64,000 nucleotides of DNA from Clostridia bacterium. Lineage in GTDB: Bacteria > Bacillota > Clostridia > Oscillospirales > CAG-272. Made by a program: the position numbers and the translations under genes. Of the stretch, positions 50,557 through 59,745 are shown one piece after another. The DNA lies in the NCBI GenBank assembly GCA_017428635.1, contig JAFRQK010000037.1, positions 1 to 64,000 on the forward strand. The letters are read 5' to 3'. Positions within the stretch are counted from its first letter, which is position 1; every line of letters begins with the position of its first letter. The notes under the pieces were generated by a model, which was given only the letters and a program-made list of their open reading frames with translations, was not told where the DNA came from and made no database searches.

Positions 50557-52491
50557 ATGTTCAAAATCAACTTCGGCGACAAAATTTTCGAAGCGGAGGC
50601 GCCGCTGTCGGTCTACGAGGCGGCGCGCGGCGCGGAGCTGCCGATGCTCGGCGTTCTCGCCGCGTCTGTCGGCGGGAAAACCGTCGAGCTGACGCATATA
50701 CTCGACGCGGACGCGGAGGTGAAGCTTCTCACGTTCGACGACGCGGAGGGCCGCCACGCCTTCTGGCACACGACGTCCCATATCCTCGCGCAGGCGGTCA
50801 AGCGCCTGTTCCCCGAGGTCCGGCTCGCGATCGGACCCGCAATCGAGCAGGGATTTTACTACGACTTCGACGTGAATGAACCGTTCAAGCCGGAAGATCT
50901 GGAAAAGATCGAGGGCGAGATGAAGAAGATCGTCAAGGAGAATATCCGCCTCGAGCGGTTCACCCTCCCGCGCGATGAGGCGATCGCCCTCATGCAGGAG
51001 AGGGAAGAACCCTACAAGGTCGAGCTGATCCGCGATCTGCCGGAGGGCGAGGAGATCTCCTTCTACCGTCAGGGCGACTTCACCGATCTCTGCGCCGGAC
51101 CGCACCTCTTCTCGACCGGTCCCGTCAAGGCGTTCAAACTCACTTCCGCTACGGGCGCGTACTGGCGCGGCGACGCAAGTAAAAAAATGCTCTGCCGCGT
51201 TTACGGCACGTCGTTCCCGACGAAGGACGAACTTAAAGAACACCTCGACCGAATCGAGGAGGCGAAACAGAGAGACCACAAGAAACTCGGCCGCGAGATG
51301 GAACTCTTCATGTTCCACGAGACGGCTCCGGGTATGCCTTACTTCCTCCCCCGCGGATGGACGCTTTACAACGCGCTTCTCGAATACTGGCGCGGCGAGC
51401 ACAGACTTCACAACTATCAGGAGATCTCCGGTCCCGTTCTGTCCGAAAAACAGCTCTGGGTCACGAGCGGCCACTGGGACCACTATCAGGACGGCATGTT
51501 CGTCATCCCCTCCGACGAGAATACGACCTTCGCGATGAAGCCGATGAACTGCCCGAACGCGATCAACGTGTTCCGCAGCCGTCAGCGCTCATACCGCGAA
51601 CTTCCGATCAGATATTCGCAGACCGACGTCATCCACAGAAAAGAGAAATCGGGTGAACTCAACGGTCTGTTCCGCGTTCAGCAGTTCCATCAGGACGACG
51701 CTCACATCTTCGTCGAGGAGAGCGGCATCGAGTCGGAGATCTCCGATATCATGGATATCGCCAAGACGATCTACGGCACGTTCGGGCTGACATATACGGC
51801 CGAGCTGTCGACCAGACCCGACGACTACATGGGCGACCTTGAACTCTGGAACAAGGCGGAGGAATCGCTTAAAGCGATCCTCACCCACAAGTTCGGCGCG
51901 GACGGATTCGAGATCAACGAGGGCGACGGCGCGTTCTACGGACCGAAGATCGACCTCGGAATGAGAGACTGCCTGGGCAGACAGTGGCAGATGGGTACGA
52001 TCCAGCTCGACTTCCAGCTGCCCCTCAACTTCGACCTCAAATACGTCGCGGAGGACGGCTCGATGAAGCGTCCCGTCATGATCCACCGCGCGATCTTCGG
52101 ATCGATGGAGAGATTCATCGGCATCATCACCGAGCATTTCAAGGGTCAGTTCCCGTTCTGGCTCGCCCCCGTCGAGGTCGGCGTCGTTCCGATCAGAACG
52201 GACCACAACGCCTACGCCCGCCGCGTCGTCGCGGCGCTCGAGGACGCCGGCATCCGCACGGACGTCGACTATACCGACCAGAACATGAAAAACAAGATCC
52301 GTCACCACAAGGAAGAGAGAGCGCCTTACGTTCTCGTACTCGGAGACTCCGAGGCGCAGAACGGAACGGTCTCCGTCAACGTGCGCGGATCGCAGGAGAG
52401 CGTGAGGGGCGTGCCGCTCGAGGCGTTCGTCCGCCGCGCCGCCGAAATGAAGAAAAAACACGAACTCGAGCTTGAGGTTGATTTCAGATGA
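50557..52491 (+). CDS. thrS: Threonine--tRNA ligase
   Basis: 644 residues, full-length class II synthetase. TGS domain (1-60), then the editing domain with HILAQAVKRLFPEV and FTDLCAGPHL (zinc site), and the catalytic domain with KPMNCPNAINVFRSRQRSYRELPIRYSQTDVIHR, GLFRVQQFHQDDAHIFV and MIHRAIFGSMERFIGIITEHF, and a C-terminal anticodon-binding domain. Controlled by the T-box leader. GGAGG precedes the ATG at 50557. Overlaps the following channel gene by ATGA. Confidence 0.98.
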   Translation: MFKINFGDKIFEAEAPLSVYEAARGAELPMLGVLAASVGGKTVELTHILDADAEVKLLTFDDAEGRHAFWHTTSHILAQAVKRLFPEVRLAIGPAIEQGFYYDFDVNEPFKPEDLEKIEGEMKKIVKENIRLERFTLPRDEAIALMQEREEPYKVELIRDLPEGEEISFYRQGDFTDLCAGPHLFSTGPVKAFKLTSATGAYWRGDASKKMLCRVYGTSFPTKDELKEHLDRIEEAKQRDHKKLGREMELFMFHETAPGMPYFLPRGWTLYNALLEYWRGEHRLHNYQEISGPVLSEKQLWVTSGHWDHYQDGMFVIPSDENTTFAMKPMNCPNAINVFRSRQRSYRELPIRYSQTDVIHRKEKSGELNGLFRVQQFHQDDAHIFVEESGIESEISDIMDIAKTIYGTFGLTYTAELSTRPDDYMGDLELWNKAEESLKAILTHKFGADGFEINEGDGAFYGPKIDLGMRDCLGRQWQMGTIQLDFQLPLNFDLKYVAEDGSMKRPVMIHRAIFGSMERFIGIITEHFKGQFPFWLAPVEVGVVPIRTDHNAYARRVVAALEDAGIRTDVDYTDQNMKNKIRHHKEERAPYVLVLGDSEAQNGTVSVNVRGSQESVRGVPLEAFVRRAAEMKKKHELELEVDFR

Positions 52492-53336
52492 GATGGCTTG
52501 CTGAATTCGTAGAAAAACTCGACGTGCCGTGGCAGGTCCTCTTCTGGATCGGGATCATCATCGTATCGATCATTCTGGTCTGGGCGGTGTCGAAGATCGT
52601 CAAGGGCATTATCCGCAAGATCGGCAAAAAGAAAAAGGCGCTGCACATCGTATTCTTCGGCAACGTCGCGAGTTTTGCGGTCGCGGTCGCCGTGATCATC
52701 CTGATCGTCTCGTCGTTCAACGGCGCGAACGCCGTCTGGAAGACGATGCTCGGCGGAACGGCGATCGTTTCCGCGGTGCTCGCTTTCGCCGCGCAGGACG
52801 TCATCAAGGATATCCTCGCGGGTCTTATGATCTCGCTCAACAAACCGTTCGACATCGGCGACAGGATCGTCCTTGACGACGGTACGGCGGGGATCGTCGA
52901 GGATATGACGCTCCGTCACGTCGTCATCCGCACGCTTCTGACTTTCAGGGTCGTGATCCCGAACAGCAAGATCAACGCGATGCTCCTGACGAATTACAGT
53001 TACAAGCGCAAGGACAGATCGGTGGAACTGTTTTACTCGGTCGGGTACGACAGCGATATGGATCTCGTGAAAAAGACGATCGCGAAGGCGGTCGAGGAAA
53101 GCCCGTATTCGTATCCCGCGCTGAAGGATGAGGACGGGAAAGAATATTACGCGCCCGTTCTGTTCCGCCGCTTCGCGGACAGCGCGCTGATCATGTCAGT
53201 CGCCGTGTACTATAAGCGCGGATCGCCGACGGAACTCGTGATCGACGACGTGAACGTCCGCGTCAGGGAAGCGCTCATCGCCGCCGGTATCGAGATACCG
53301 TACAACTACGTGAACGTAGTGAACAAGGACAAATAA
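52488..53336 (+). CDS. Small-conductance mechanosensitive channel (MscS family)
   Basis: 282 residues. Three N-terminal membrane helices followed by the pore-lining segment TAIVSAVLAFAAQDVIKDILAGLMI and the beta domain FDIGDRIVLDDGTAGIVEDMTLRHVVIRT, ending VIPNSKI: the MscS core without extra domains. Acts as an emergency valve on osmotic down-shock. The ATG overlaps thrS, so it is in the T-box-controlled operon, which ties it to threonyl-tRNA supply; no functional reason for that is apparent. Confidence 0.93.
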   Translation: MRWLAEFVEKLDVPWQVLFWIGIIIVSIILVWAVSKIVKGIIRKIGKKKKALHIVFFGNVASFAVAVAVIILIVSSFNGANAVWKTMLGGTAIVSAVLAFAAQDVIKDILAGLMISLNKPFDIGDRIVLDDGTAGIVEDMTLRHVVIRTLLTFRVVIPNSKINAMLLTNYSYKRKDRSVELFYSVGYDSDMDLVKKTIAKAVEESPYSYPALKDEDGKEYYAPVLFRRFADSALIMSVAVYYKRGSPTELVIDDVNVRVREALIAAGIEIPYNYVNVVNKDK

Positions 53337-53343
53337 CGAAAGT

Positions 53344-53369
53344 GAGCCCCGCGGCAGCCCGCGGGGCTC
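53344..53369 (+). terminator. Hairpin after the MscS gene
   Basis: GAGCCCCGCGG (53344-53354) with CCGCGGGGCTC (53359-53369), loop CAGC, no U-tract directly after. It is the first and strongest stem of the hairpin array that follows, so it may stop or protect the transcript end. Confidence 0.6.
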
Positions 53370-53458
53370 AATTCATGCGCCGGAACGGCGCAATTCACGG
53401 AGCGTCTTTCCGCTTGCGGAAAGCGTGAGAATTCATGACGGCGCAGCCGTCAATTCAT
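53370..53458. repeat. Array of hairpins separated by AATTCA(T/C) elements
   Basis: AATTCA occurs at 53370, 53392, 53430 and 53452, at intervals of 22, 38 and 22 bases. Each interval holds one inverted repeat: TGCGCC/GGCGCA (53376-53392), CTTTCCGC/GCGGAAAG (53406-53423) and GACGGC/GCCGTC (53437-53451), each with different stem sequence. The array lies between the convergent MscS and zinc-ribbon genes, with terminator-like stems on both sides. Modular hairpins spaced by ATTCAT-type words resemble intergenic repeats I know from some gut Clostridia; this parallel is from memory and not verified. Confidence 0.7.
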
Positions 53459-53464
53459 AAAAAA

Positions 53465-53489
53465 GGGACGGTTCAAAAAGAACCGTCCC
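53465..53489 (-). terminator. Rho-independent terminator of the dapF operon
   Basis: GGGACGGTTC (53465-53474) with GAACCGTCCC (53480-53489), loop AAAAA; minus-strand tail TTTTTTATG. The zinc-ribbon gene stop is 24 bases upstream on the minus strand. Confidence 0.85.
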
Positions 53490-53512
53490 CGTTTTATCGT
53501 GCCGAAACGATC

Positions 53513-54202
53513 TTATTTTCTTCTTATGATCCTGAAGATCAGAGGAAGTACGTTCGCCGCTATCGCGGTGATGATGAAGAAATAGAAGAGAACGCCGGCG
53601 AAGCTGATGCCGATCGAAGCCCTGACGCCTACGACGATCATTCCGATCATATTGATCAGGAACCAGAGGCACGACGCGCCCGCGAGGATCAGCAGGTCGA
53701 AGTAGTTCACTTTCTTGAGGAACATCTTGAACATGACCCACACGATCGCGGTGATGAAGATCACCATGAAGATGTGACGGAACACGGACAGCGCGCCCAG
53801 ACCGAGACCGGTCTCCGCGTCGAGCATCGACGCGCTCGAGAATCTGTTAGCGAAAACGTTGATGATGCTGAAGAAGAACGCCGCGAGCGTGATGAAGAGC
53901 GCCAAGACCGAGTAACGGGAGAGATCGCCCGCTATCGTATCCTTGACCGGGTTGAATTTGAAGTCCTCTTTTTTGAAACCGATATCGGAGCCGGAGATCA
54001 CCGGAGTTCCGGTCTTCTGCGGTTTCGGCTGCGGCTGAGCCTGCGGCTGGGGCTGCTGATACTGAGGCTGGGGCTGTGCCTGCGGCTGCGGCGGGACCTG
54101 TTCCTGCTGAGGCGCGGCCGGGCCCTGAACTGCTCCGCATTTCGGGCAGAACGCCGCCTCGTCTGCGAGCTGCGCTCCGCATTTCTTGCAGAATTTTGCC
54201 AT
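53513..54202 (-). CDS. Zinc-ribbon membrane protein with PQ-rich linker
   Basis: 229 residues. N-terminal double CxxC ribbon (FCKKCGAQL, FCPKCGAVQ), then a Pro/Gln-rich stretch (residues ~30-70, built of PQ and AQPQP units) and about four membrane spans in the C-terminal two thirds. Members of this loose zinc-ribbon/DUF class have no known function. Follows the anchored esterase by 63 bases, the largest gap in the operon, so its own promoter is possible. Confidence 0.75.
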   Translation of the reverse strand: MAKFCKKCGAQLADEAAFCPKCGAVQGPAAPQQEQVPPQPQAQPQPQYQQPQPQAQPQPKPQKTGTPVISGSDIGFKKEDFKFNPVKDTIAGDLSRYSVLALFITLAAFFFSIINVFANRFSSASMLDAETGLGLGALSVFRHIFMVIFITAIVWVMFKMFLKKVNYFDLLILAGASCLWFLINMIGMIVVGVRASIGISFAGVLFYFFIITAIAANVLPLIFRIIRRK

Positions 54203-54265
54203 AACTTTACTCCTTTTCAGTATTGTGATTTTTATTATTCACCGGCGTCGCCGGAAGGGTACCGA

Positions 54266-55129
54266 TCAGTTATTCTTTTCTTTTTCCGCTTTTCTTTTCC
54301 TTCTTCTCTTCTTAGCGACGGAGAAGATGACGGCGCCGACGATTCCGAGAACGACGCCCGCGATACCCGCTTTCTTCGCCTTGTCGGACGAGCCGCGGAC
54401 TTTCGTCTCGCGCCTCTTGGAGAAGAGCCACCTTATATTCTCCGGATCCCCGTACGCAGGGGTCCACACGTCGTGACCTGCGTCGGGATATTCGACGTAT
54501 TTGATCTTCGCGCCACCGAGCACCTTGATCGCGCGGTACATCTCGCGCGTTCCTTCAGGCGGGACGCACGTGTCGAGCGCGCCGTGGAAAGTCCGGATCG
54601 GTATCAGGGCGAGCTGTTTGGCCTCCGAGGGGTCGCCCGCTCCGCAGACCGGCATCGCGGCGGCGAAGACGGAGGGATGGCGCATGATCATATCCCATGT
54701 TCCGTAACCGCCCATGGAAATACCCGAGATATACACCCGACCGCGGTCGACGTTGTACTCGCGGTCGATCGACTTGATGATCTCCATGACCGCCTCGAGC
54801 TCGCGCGATTCGGGAACTTCGTCTATCGAGTAGTTGCCGTGCTCGAACGGCACGTTGACCCACTGCCTGTCAAGAGCGCACTGGGGAGCGAGGATGATAC
54901 TTCTCCTCGCGGGGCTTTTCGGGTCCTCCCAGACGGGGTTGAAGTTGCAGCTTATCTGTTCCTCGTTGTCCGAGCCCCTCTCTCCCGCGCCGTGAAGGAG
55001 AACGAGGAGCGGATACATGACGCCGCAGTCGTAGTCCGCGGGGAGATAGAGCCGGTACGGAAGCTCAAATCCGTCCTGACCCACGTATTTTTCGTATCTG
55101 AAAAGACCGGTAACGTTTTTTCGTGCCAA
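54266..55129 (-). CDS. Putative membrane-anchored esterase (CE1/PHB-depolymerase-like)
   Basis: 287 residues. Alpha/beta hydrolase with GISMGGYG (S138), GALDTCVPPEG (D186) and DAGHDVW (H219), most like the hydrolase part of the SLH-esterase at 21066. No N-terminal signal is evident. The C-terminus has one membrane segment (~253-272) followed by a very basic tail (KKRRRKRKAEKEK), so it is a tail-anchored type protein with the catalytic domain on the cytoplasmic or outer face depending on topology. TTG at 55129 is chosen: AAGGAGG lies eight bases upstream, while the longer frame (55159) begins inside dapL without a site. In the dapF operon. Confidence 0.75.
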   Translation of the reverse strand: MARKNVTGLFRYEKYVGQDGFELPYRLYLPADYDCGVMYPLLVLLHGAGERGSDNEEQISCNFNPVWEDPKSPARRSIILAPQCALDRQWVNVPFEHGNYSIDEVPESRELEAVMEIIKSIDREYNVDRGRVYISGISMGGYGTWDMIMRHPSVFAAAMPVCGAGDPSEAKQLALIPIRTFHGALDTCVPPEGTREMYRAIKVLGGAKIKYVEYPDAGHDVWTPAYGDPENIRWLFSKRRETKVRGSSDKAKKAGIAGVVLGIVGAVIFSVAKKRRRKRKAEKEKNN

Positions 55130-55142
55130 CAGTACCGCCTCC

Positions 55143-56333
55143 TTAAAGCAGTTTTTCAAGTCGTCCGACCGCTTCTTCCGTCGCCTCGGCGGAACCGAAC
55201 GCGGTCAGTCTGAAATATCCCTCCCCGCATTTTCCGAACCCGGCGCCGGGCGTACCGACGACGGCGGCGCGGTCGAGGAGAAGATCGAAGAATTCCCACG
55301 AGGAAAGCCCCCGGGGACACCTCATCCATACGTAAGGGGAGTTGACGCCTCCGGTGAAGAACACGCCTCGCTTTGAGAGCGCTTCGGCGATCACCGCGGC
55401 GTTCTTGCGGTAATACGCGACGTTTTCCATCGACTGCCGTCTTCCCTCGGGCAGAAGCGCCGCTTCCGCTCCGCGCTGGACGACGTACGGGATCCCGTTG
55501 AACTTCGTCGCCTGCCGTCTCTCCCACAGCTTGTAGAGCGGAACGCCGCCTGCCCTGACGCCGTGAGGGATGACGAACCATCCGCATCTCGTCCCGGTGA
55601 ATCCGGCGGATTTGGAGAGAGAACATATCTCCACGGCGCACTCGCGCGCGCCTTCGATCTCGTAAACGGAACGGGGGACGCCGTCTTCAGTGACGAACGC
55701 CTCGTACGCCGAATCGAAAATGATGAGCGAACCGGTGCGAATCGCAAAGTCGACCCACTGTCTGAGCCCGTCCTTAGTGAACGCCGCTCCGGTCGGGTTG
55801 CCCGGCGAGCAGAGATAGACGATATATCCCTCGCCCGTAAGGCCGTCCGGGGTCGGCAGAAATCCCGTTTCCTCGGACGTGGGCAGAAGCGTCACGCGCC
55901 TGCCCACCATCAGGTTGCTGTCGAGGTAGACCGGATAGACCGGATCGGGTATCAGGATCTCGTTGTCTCCGAATATATCGACCGCGTTGCCGCAGTCGCA
56001 CTTCGCTCCGTCCGACGCGTAGATCTCCGATGCGGGCACGTCAAGGCCTAAGCGCCGGTAGTGGCCGCTGATCGCCTCGCGGAGAAAATCGTAGCCGTAT
56101 TCCGGAGCGTATCCGCGGAACGTCTCCTTCACGCCCATCTCGCGGACGGCGGCCTCCATCGCCTCCGTCACCGCGGGGGCGAGGGGTAGGGTGACGTCGC
56201 CGATCCCGAGACGGATGATCTTCGCCGTGGGATCCGCTTCGGCGCGGGCTTTTACTCTTTTCGCGATCTCGGAGAAGAGATAACTCTCCGAGACGCGGCT
56301 GAAATTTTCGTTTGTTCTGATTTTGAGTTCCAT
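55143..56333 (-). CDS. dapL: LL-diaminopimelate aminotransferase
   Basis: 396 residues. Fold-type I aminotransferase. DapL landmarks: RLGIGDVTLPLAP, GYAPEYGYDFLREAI, SDGAKCDCGN, CSPGNPTGA, IFDSAYEAF and SLSKSAGFTGTRCGW with the PLP lysine. Converts tetrahydrodipicolinate directly to LL-DAP, bypassing the acyl pathways; DapF, encoded 18 bases upstream, then makes meso-DAP for lysine and peptidoglycan. Confidence 0.97.
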   Translation of the reverse strand: MELKIRTNENFSRVSESYLFSEIAKRVKARAEADPTAKIIRLGIGDVTLPLAPAVTEAMEAAVREMGVKETFRGYAPEYGYDFLREAISGHYRRLGLDVPASEIYASDGAKCDCGNAVDIFGDNEILIPDPVYPVYLDSNLMVGRRVTLLPTSEETGFLPTPDGLTGEGYIVYLCSPGNPTGAAFTKDGLRQWVDFAIRTGSLIIFDSAYEAFVTEDGVPRSVYEIEGARECAVEICSLSKSAGFTGTRCGWFVIPHGVRAGGVPLYKLWERRQATKFNGIPYVVQRGAEAALLPEGRRQSMENVAYYRKNAAVIAEALSKRGVFFTGGVNSPYVWMRCPRGLSSWEFFDLLLDRAAVVGTPGAGFGKCGEGYFRLTAFGSAEATEEAVGRLEKLL

Positions 56334-56351
56334 AATTTGCCCTTTCGGGGA

Positions 56352-57197
56352 TCAAAGGTAAAATTCGCCGTCGTAAACGGTCACGGCGGGGCCTTCCATA
56401 GTTACGCCGAGGTCTTCCCTGACGGTGATCGAGAGATCTCCTCCGCGCAGGCGGAGCGTCAGTTTCACGCCGGGCTTCGCTCTGTTCGTCAGGACTGCGG
56501 CGACTGCCGTCGCGCACGCGCCCGTTCCGCAGGCGAACGTCTCGCCGCTCCCTCTCTCCCACACTCTCATTTTTATAACGTTCGGGGCGATGAATTCGGC
56601 GAACTCCGTGTTCACCCGGTCGGGGAACGCGGGGTTGTTTTCAAAGACGGGGCCGATCGACTCTAAGTCGAGCGAGTCGACGTTCTCCGTGAAGATCACG
56701 GCGTGGGGGTTGCCCATCGAAACGGCGGTGAGCCGGTAATCGAAGCCGGGGACGCCCGAGGGAACTTCGATCGCGGCGTCGCCGTCGTACTTCGCGGGGA
56801 CGAGGCGCGGTTCGGTGATCGCGCGCCCCATATCGACGGCGACCGATACGGCTTTGCCGTCCTTCACGCACAGGGTGAGCGTCTTGATCCCGCTCAGCGT
56901 CTCGACCGTGACGGTCTCGCCTTTCACGTATCCCCTGTCGTAAAGGAATTTGCCGACGCAGCGGATACCGTTACCGCACATTTTTCCCTCGCTGCCGTCC
57001 GCGTTGAACATCCTCATTTTCGCGTCGGCGACGGCGGACCGGCAGATCATGATGACGCCGTCCGAGCCGACGGAAAATCTCCGCGGGCTCATCGCGACGG
57101 CGAGTGCTCCTCCGTCCGGTTCGACGCCGTTCATACAGTCGATATACGCGTAGTCGTTTCCGATCCCGTGCATTTTCGTGAATCTGATCTTTTCCAC
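56352..57197 (-). CDS. dapF: Diaminopimelate epimerase
   Basis: 281 residues. Both catalytic cysteines are present: GKMCGNGIRC and FACGTGACATA, and the N-terminal KMHGIGNDYAYID is the family signature. Epimerises LL-DAP to meso-DAP. GTG at 57197 with AAGGAGG six bases upstream is preferred over an in-frame ATG at 57221, which lies upstream of that site. First gene of dapF-dapL-esterase-zinc ribbon. Confidence 0.97.
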   Translation of the reverse strand: MEKIRFTKMHGIGNDYAYIDCMNGVEPDGGALAVAMSPRRFSVGSDGVIMICRSAVADAKMRMFNADGSEGKMCGNGIRCVGKFLYDRGYVKGETVTVETLSGIKTLTLCVKDGKAVSVAVDMGRAITEPRLVPAKYDGDAAIEVPSGVPGFDYRLTAVSMGNPHAVIFTENVDSLDLESIGPVFENNPAFPDRVNTEFAEFIAPNVIKMRVWERGSGETFACGTGACATAVAAVLTNRAKPGVKLTLRLRGGDLSITVREDLGVTMEGPAVTVYDGEFYL

Positions 57198-57236
57198 CGC
57201 CGAACCTCCTTGCCGACACATTTTTCTTCACTTTAT

Positions 57237-57265
57237 ATTATCTTCCAACGGCGTGCTTTTGTCAA
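57237..57265 (-). promoter_or_regulatory. Sigma-A promoter of the dapF operon
   Basis: Minus strand TTGACA (57265-57260), 17-base spacer, GATAAT (57242-57237), about 40 bases before the dapF start. Confidence 0.8.
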
Positions 57266-57387
57266 TACTGCGCGCGAGTTTTTACAGAATATTCAAACGC
57301 GGATATTCCTTTTTACTTTAAAGTATGATAAAATAAAATCGGAGTATTACGGGGTTCGCCCCATGATGAAATAAAACGGAGATAAAA

Positions 57388-58779
57388 ATGAGCATCGGTG
57401 AAACGGTCGCCGCCGTCAGCACCCCGAGGGGGACGGGCGGAGTGGCGGTCATAAGGATAACGGGAGACGGCACGCGGGGGGTGCTCGGACGCGTCTTCTC
57501 GCCCGCGGGCGGAGGGTCGCTCTTCGACCGTCCGCCGAGGACTGCCGTTTACGGCGAGGTGAAGGGCGCGGACGGGATCGCCGTCGACCGCGCGGTCGTC
57601 ACGTTCTTCGAGGGTCCGCATTCGTTCACCGGAGAGGACGTGGGCGAGATATCGTGTCACGGCGGCGTAGCCGTGACGGCGTCGGTCTTCGGCGCGGTGC
57701 TTGAGGCCGGCGCGACCCCGGCGGGACCGGGCGAATTCACGAGGCGCGCCTTCATAAACGGGAAAATGACGCTCTCCGAGGCGGAGGCGACGGGACTGCT
57801 GATCTCCGCCGACACGCCCGAGAGGATGAAACTCGCGGGAGCCGCCGCGGACGGGACGCTGAGCAGGACTATAACCTCGGTCACGGCGAAACTGACTTCC
57901 GCTCTGGCGTCGCTCTGCGCCGTCATCGACTATCCGGACGAACTCGTCGAGGACGGAGAGATCGACCCGGAGGGAGAGATCCTCTCCGCGGTGTGCGGAG
58001 CGAGGGAACGGATCGAAAAGATCCTGTCGACCTACAAAAGGGGGTCGGCGGTCGTGAGCGGTGTGCGGACCGTGATCTGCGGCGCGCCGAACGTCGGAAA
58101 AAGTTCGCTTTTCAACGCCCTGACGGGCGAGGACGACGCGATCGTCACCGAGATCGCCGGAACGACGAGAGACGTGCTCAAAAAGACCGTTTCGTTCGGC
58201 GGCGTGACCCTTCTTCTGTCCGATACGGCGGGTCTCGGAGATCCCTCCGACAAGGTCGAGGCGATCGGGGTCGAACGGGCGAAAAAAGAGACCGAAAACG
58301 CGGAGCTGATCCTCGCCGTCTTCGACGGGAGCCGCCCGCTGACCGAAGACGAGAAAAAGACCGTCGGCGCTCTTCCGGAGGCGGCGAAGATCGCCGTGAT
58401 AAACAAAAAAGACCTCGCCCCGGGCATGACGGAGGCGGATAAAAGACTTATTGAAGACCGGTTCGACGCCGCGGCGTCCGTTTGCGCGAAAGGCGGCGAC
58501 GCGGAAGAGCTCGAGGCGGCGGTATCGTCGCTGTTCGACGGCGGAGCCGTCGACCTGACGCGCGACCCCGTGATCTGGGACGCGCGCCGCCGCGCCGACC
58601 TCTCGGTCGCCGCGGAGCTCCTCGCCCGGGCGGAGGAGATCCTCTCTTCCGGCGGACCCGCCGACGCCGCGTGCGCTCTGTGCGAGGAGGCGGAGGGCCG
58701 CGTCGCGATGACGGACGGCAGGGGAGTGTCAGAGGAGATCCTCTCGGAGATATTCTCGCGGTTCTGCGTAGGAAAATAA
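57388..58779 (+). CDS. mnmE: tRNA modification GTPase MnmE
   Basis: 463 residues. N-terminal tetrahydrofolate-binding domain ([22 protein letters not shown]), [22 protein letters not shown], then the inserted GTPase domain: P-loop [29 protein letters not shown], and the C-terminal FCVGK (CxGK). With MnmG it makes 5-carboxymethylaminomethyl-uridine at wobble position 34. Its partner mnmG is not in the window. The upstream AT-rich stretch (57300-57335) has TATGAT/TAAAAT boxes for its promoter, but no clear -35. Confidence 0.96.
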   Translation: MSIGETVAAVSTPRGTGGVAVIRITGDGTRGVLGRVFSPAGGGSLFDRPPRTAVYGEVKGADGIAVDRAVVTFFEGPHSFTGEDVGEISCHGGVAVTASVFGAVLEAGATPAGPGEFTRRAFINGKMTLSEAEATGLLISADTPERMKLAGAAADGTLSRTITSVTAKLTSALASLCAVIDYPDELVEDGEIDPEGEILSAVCGARERIEKILSTYKRGSAVVSGVRTVICGAPNVGKSSLFNALTGEDDAIVTEIAGTTRDVLKKTVSFGGVTLLLSDTAGLGDPSDKVEAIGVERAKKETENAELILAVFDGSRPLTEDEKKTVGALPEAAKIAVINKKDLAPGMTEADKRLIEDRFDAAASVCAKGGDAEELEAAVSSLFDGGAVDLTRDPVIWDARRRADLSVAAELLARAEEILSSGGPADAACALCEEAEGRVAMTDGRGVSEEILSEIFSRFCVGK

Positions 58780-58798
58780 CGGCAAAGGAGAAGAAAAG

Positions 58799-59731
58799 TT
58801 GCCTATCAAGATACCTCAGGAGCTGCCCGCATGGGACGCGCTCCAGAAAGAAAACATATTCGTCATGGACGAGCGGCGCGCCGTCACTCAGGACATCCGT
58901 CCGCTGCGCCTCGCCGTTCTCAATCTGATGCCCACGAAGATCACGACGGAGACGCAGATCATCCGTCTTCTGTCGAACACCCCGCTTCAGATCGAGCTCA
59001 CTCTTTTGCGCACGAGTTCGCATAAGGCGCAGAATACGTCCGAGGAGCACATGGAGACGTTCTACCGGACGTTCGACGAGGTAAGGGGCGACCGTTTCGA
59101 CGGTCTGATCATCACCGGCGCGCCCGTCGAGAACCTCGATTTCGAGGAGGTCGACTACTGGGACGAGCTGTGCGAGATCATGACGTGGTCGAAGTCGTCC
59201 GTCTTCTCGACGTTCCACATCTGCTGGGCGGCGCAGGCGGGTCTTTATCACCACTACAAAGTTCCGAAATATCCGCTTCCCGAGAAGCGCTCCGGCGTCT
59301 TCCGCCACGTGAATCTGATGCCGTCGCATCCTCTGATGAGGGGCTTCGACGGCGAGTTCTGGGCTCCTCATTCACGCCACACGGAGGTGAGGGCGGATGA
59401 TATCGAAGCGACGGGCAAGCTTGAGATTTTGTCTTCATCTCCCGAGGCGGGCGTCTATATCGTCTCCTCGAAGAAGAGGCGTCTCTTCTACGTGATGGGC
59501 CACAGCGAATACGACACGGAGACGCTCGGCGAGGAATACCGCCGCGACCTCGGCCGCGGGATGGACCCGCACGTGCCTTCCCACTACTATCCGAACGACG
59601 ACCCGAACGAGGAGCCCGTGAACAGGTGGCGCGCCCACGCGCATCTGCTCTTCTCGAACTGGCTCAACTATTTCGTATATCAGAACACGCCGTACGACCT
59701 CAGCAGACTGAAATCGGTCGACGACGAGTGA
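58799..59731 (+). CDS. metA: Homoserine O-acetyltransferase (MetA family)
   Basis: 310 residues of the class I glutamine-amidotransferase-like MetA family. The nucleophile is C142 in [10 protein letters not shown]. Residue 111 is glutamate ([15 protein letters not shown]), which in studied members gives acetyl-CoA rather than succinyl-CoA use, so acetyl transfer is predicted although the family is often labelled succinyltransferase. First committed methionine step. TTG start at 58799 with AAAGGAG upstream; 19 bases after mnmE. No SAM or T-box leader is seen. Confidence 0.93.
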   Translation: MPIKIPQELPAWDALQKENIFVMDERRAVTQDIRPLRLAVLNLMPTKITTETQIIRLLSNTPLQIELTLLRTSSHKAQNTSEEHMETFYRTFDEVRGDRFDGLIITGAPVENLDFEEVDYWDELCEIMTWSKSSVFSTFHICWAAQAGLYHHYKVPKYPLPEKRSGVFRHVNLMPSHPLMRGFDGEFWAPHSRHTEVRADDIEATGKLEILSSSPEAGVYIVSSKKRRLFYVMGHSEYDTETLGEEYRRDLGRGMDPHVPSHYYPNDDPNEEPVNRWRAHAHLLFSNWLNYFVYQNTPYDLSRLKSVDDE

Positions 59732-59745
59732 GAAAGGAATTGAAT

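Noticed and set aside
53435..55213. 592-codon plus-strand open frame
   Set aside because: Antisense to the zinc-ribbon and esterase genes, both with good ribosome sites and motifs.
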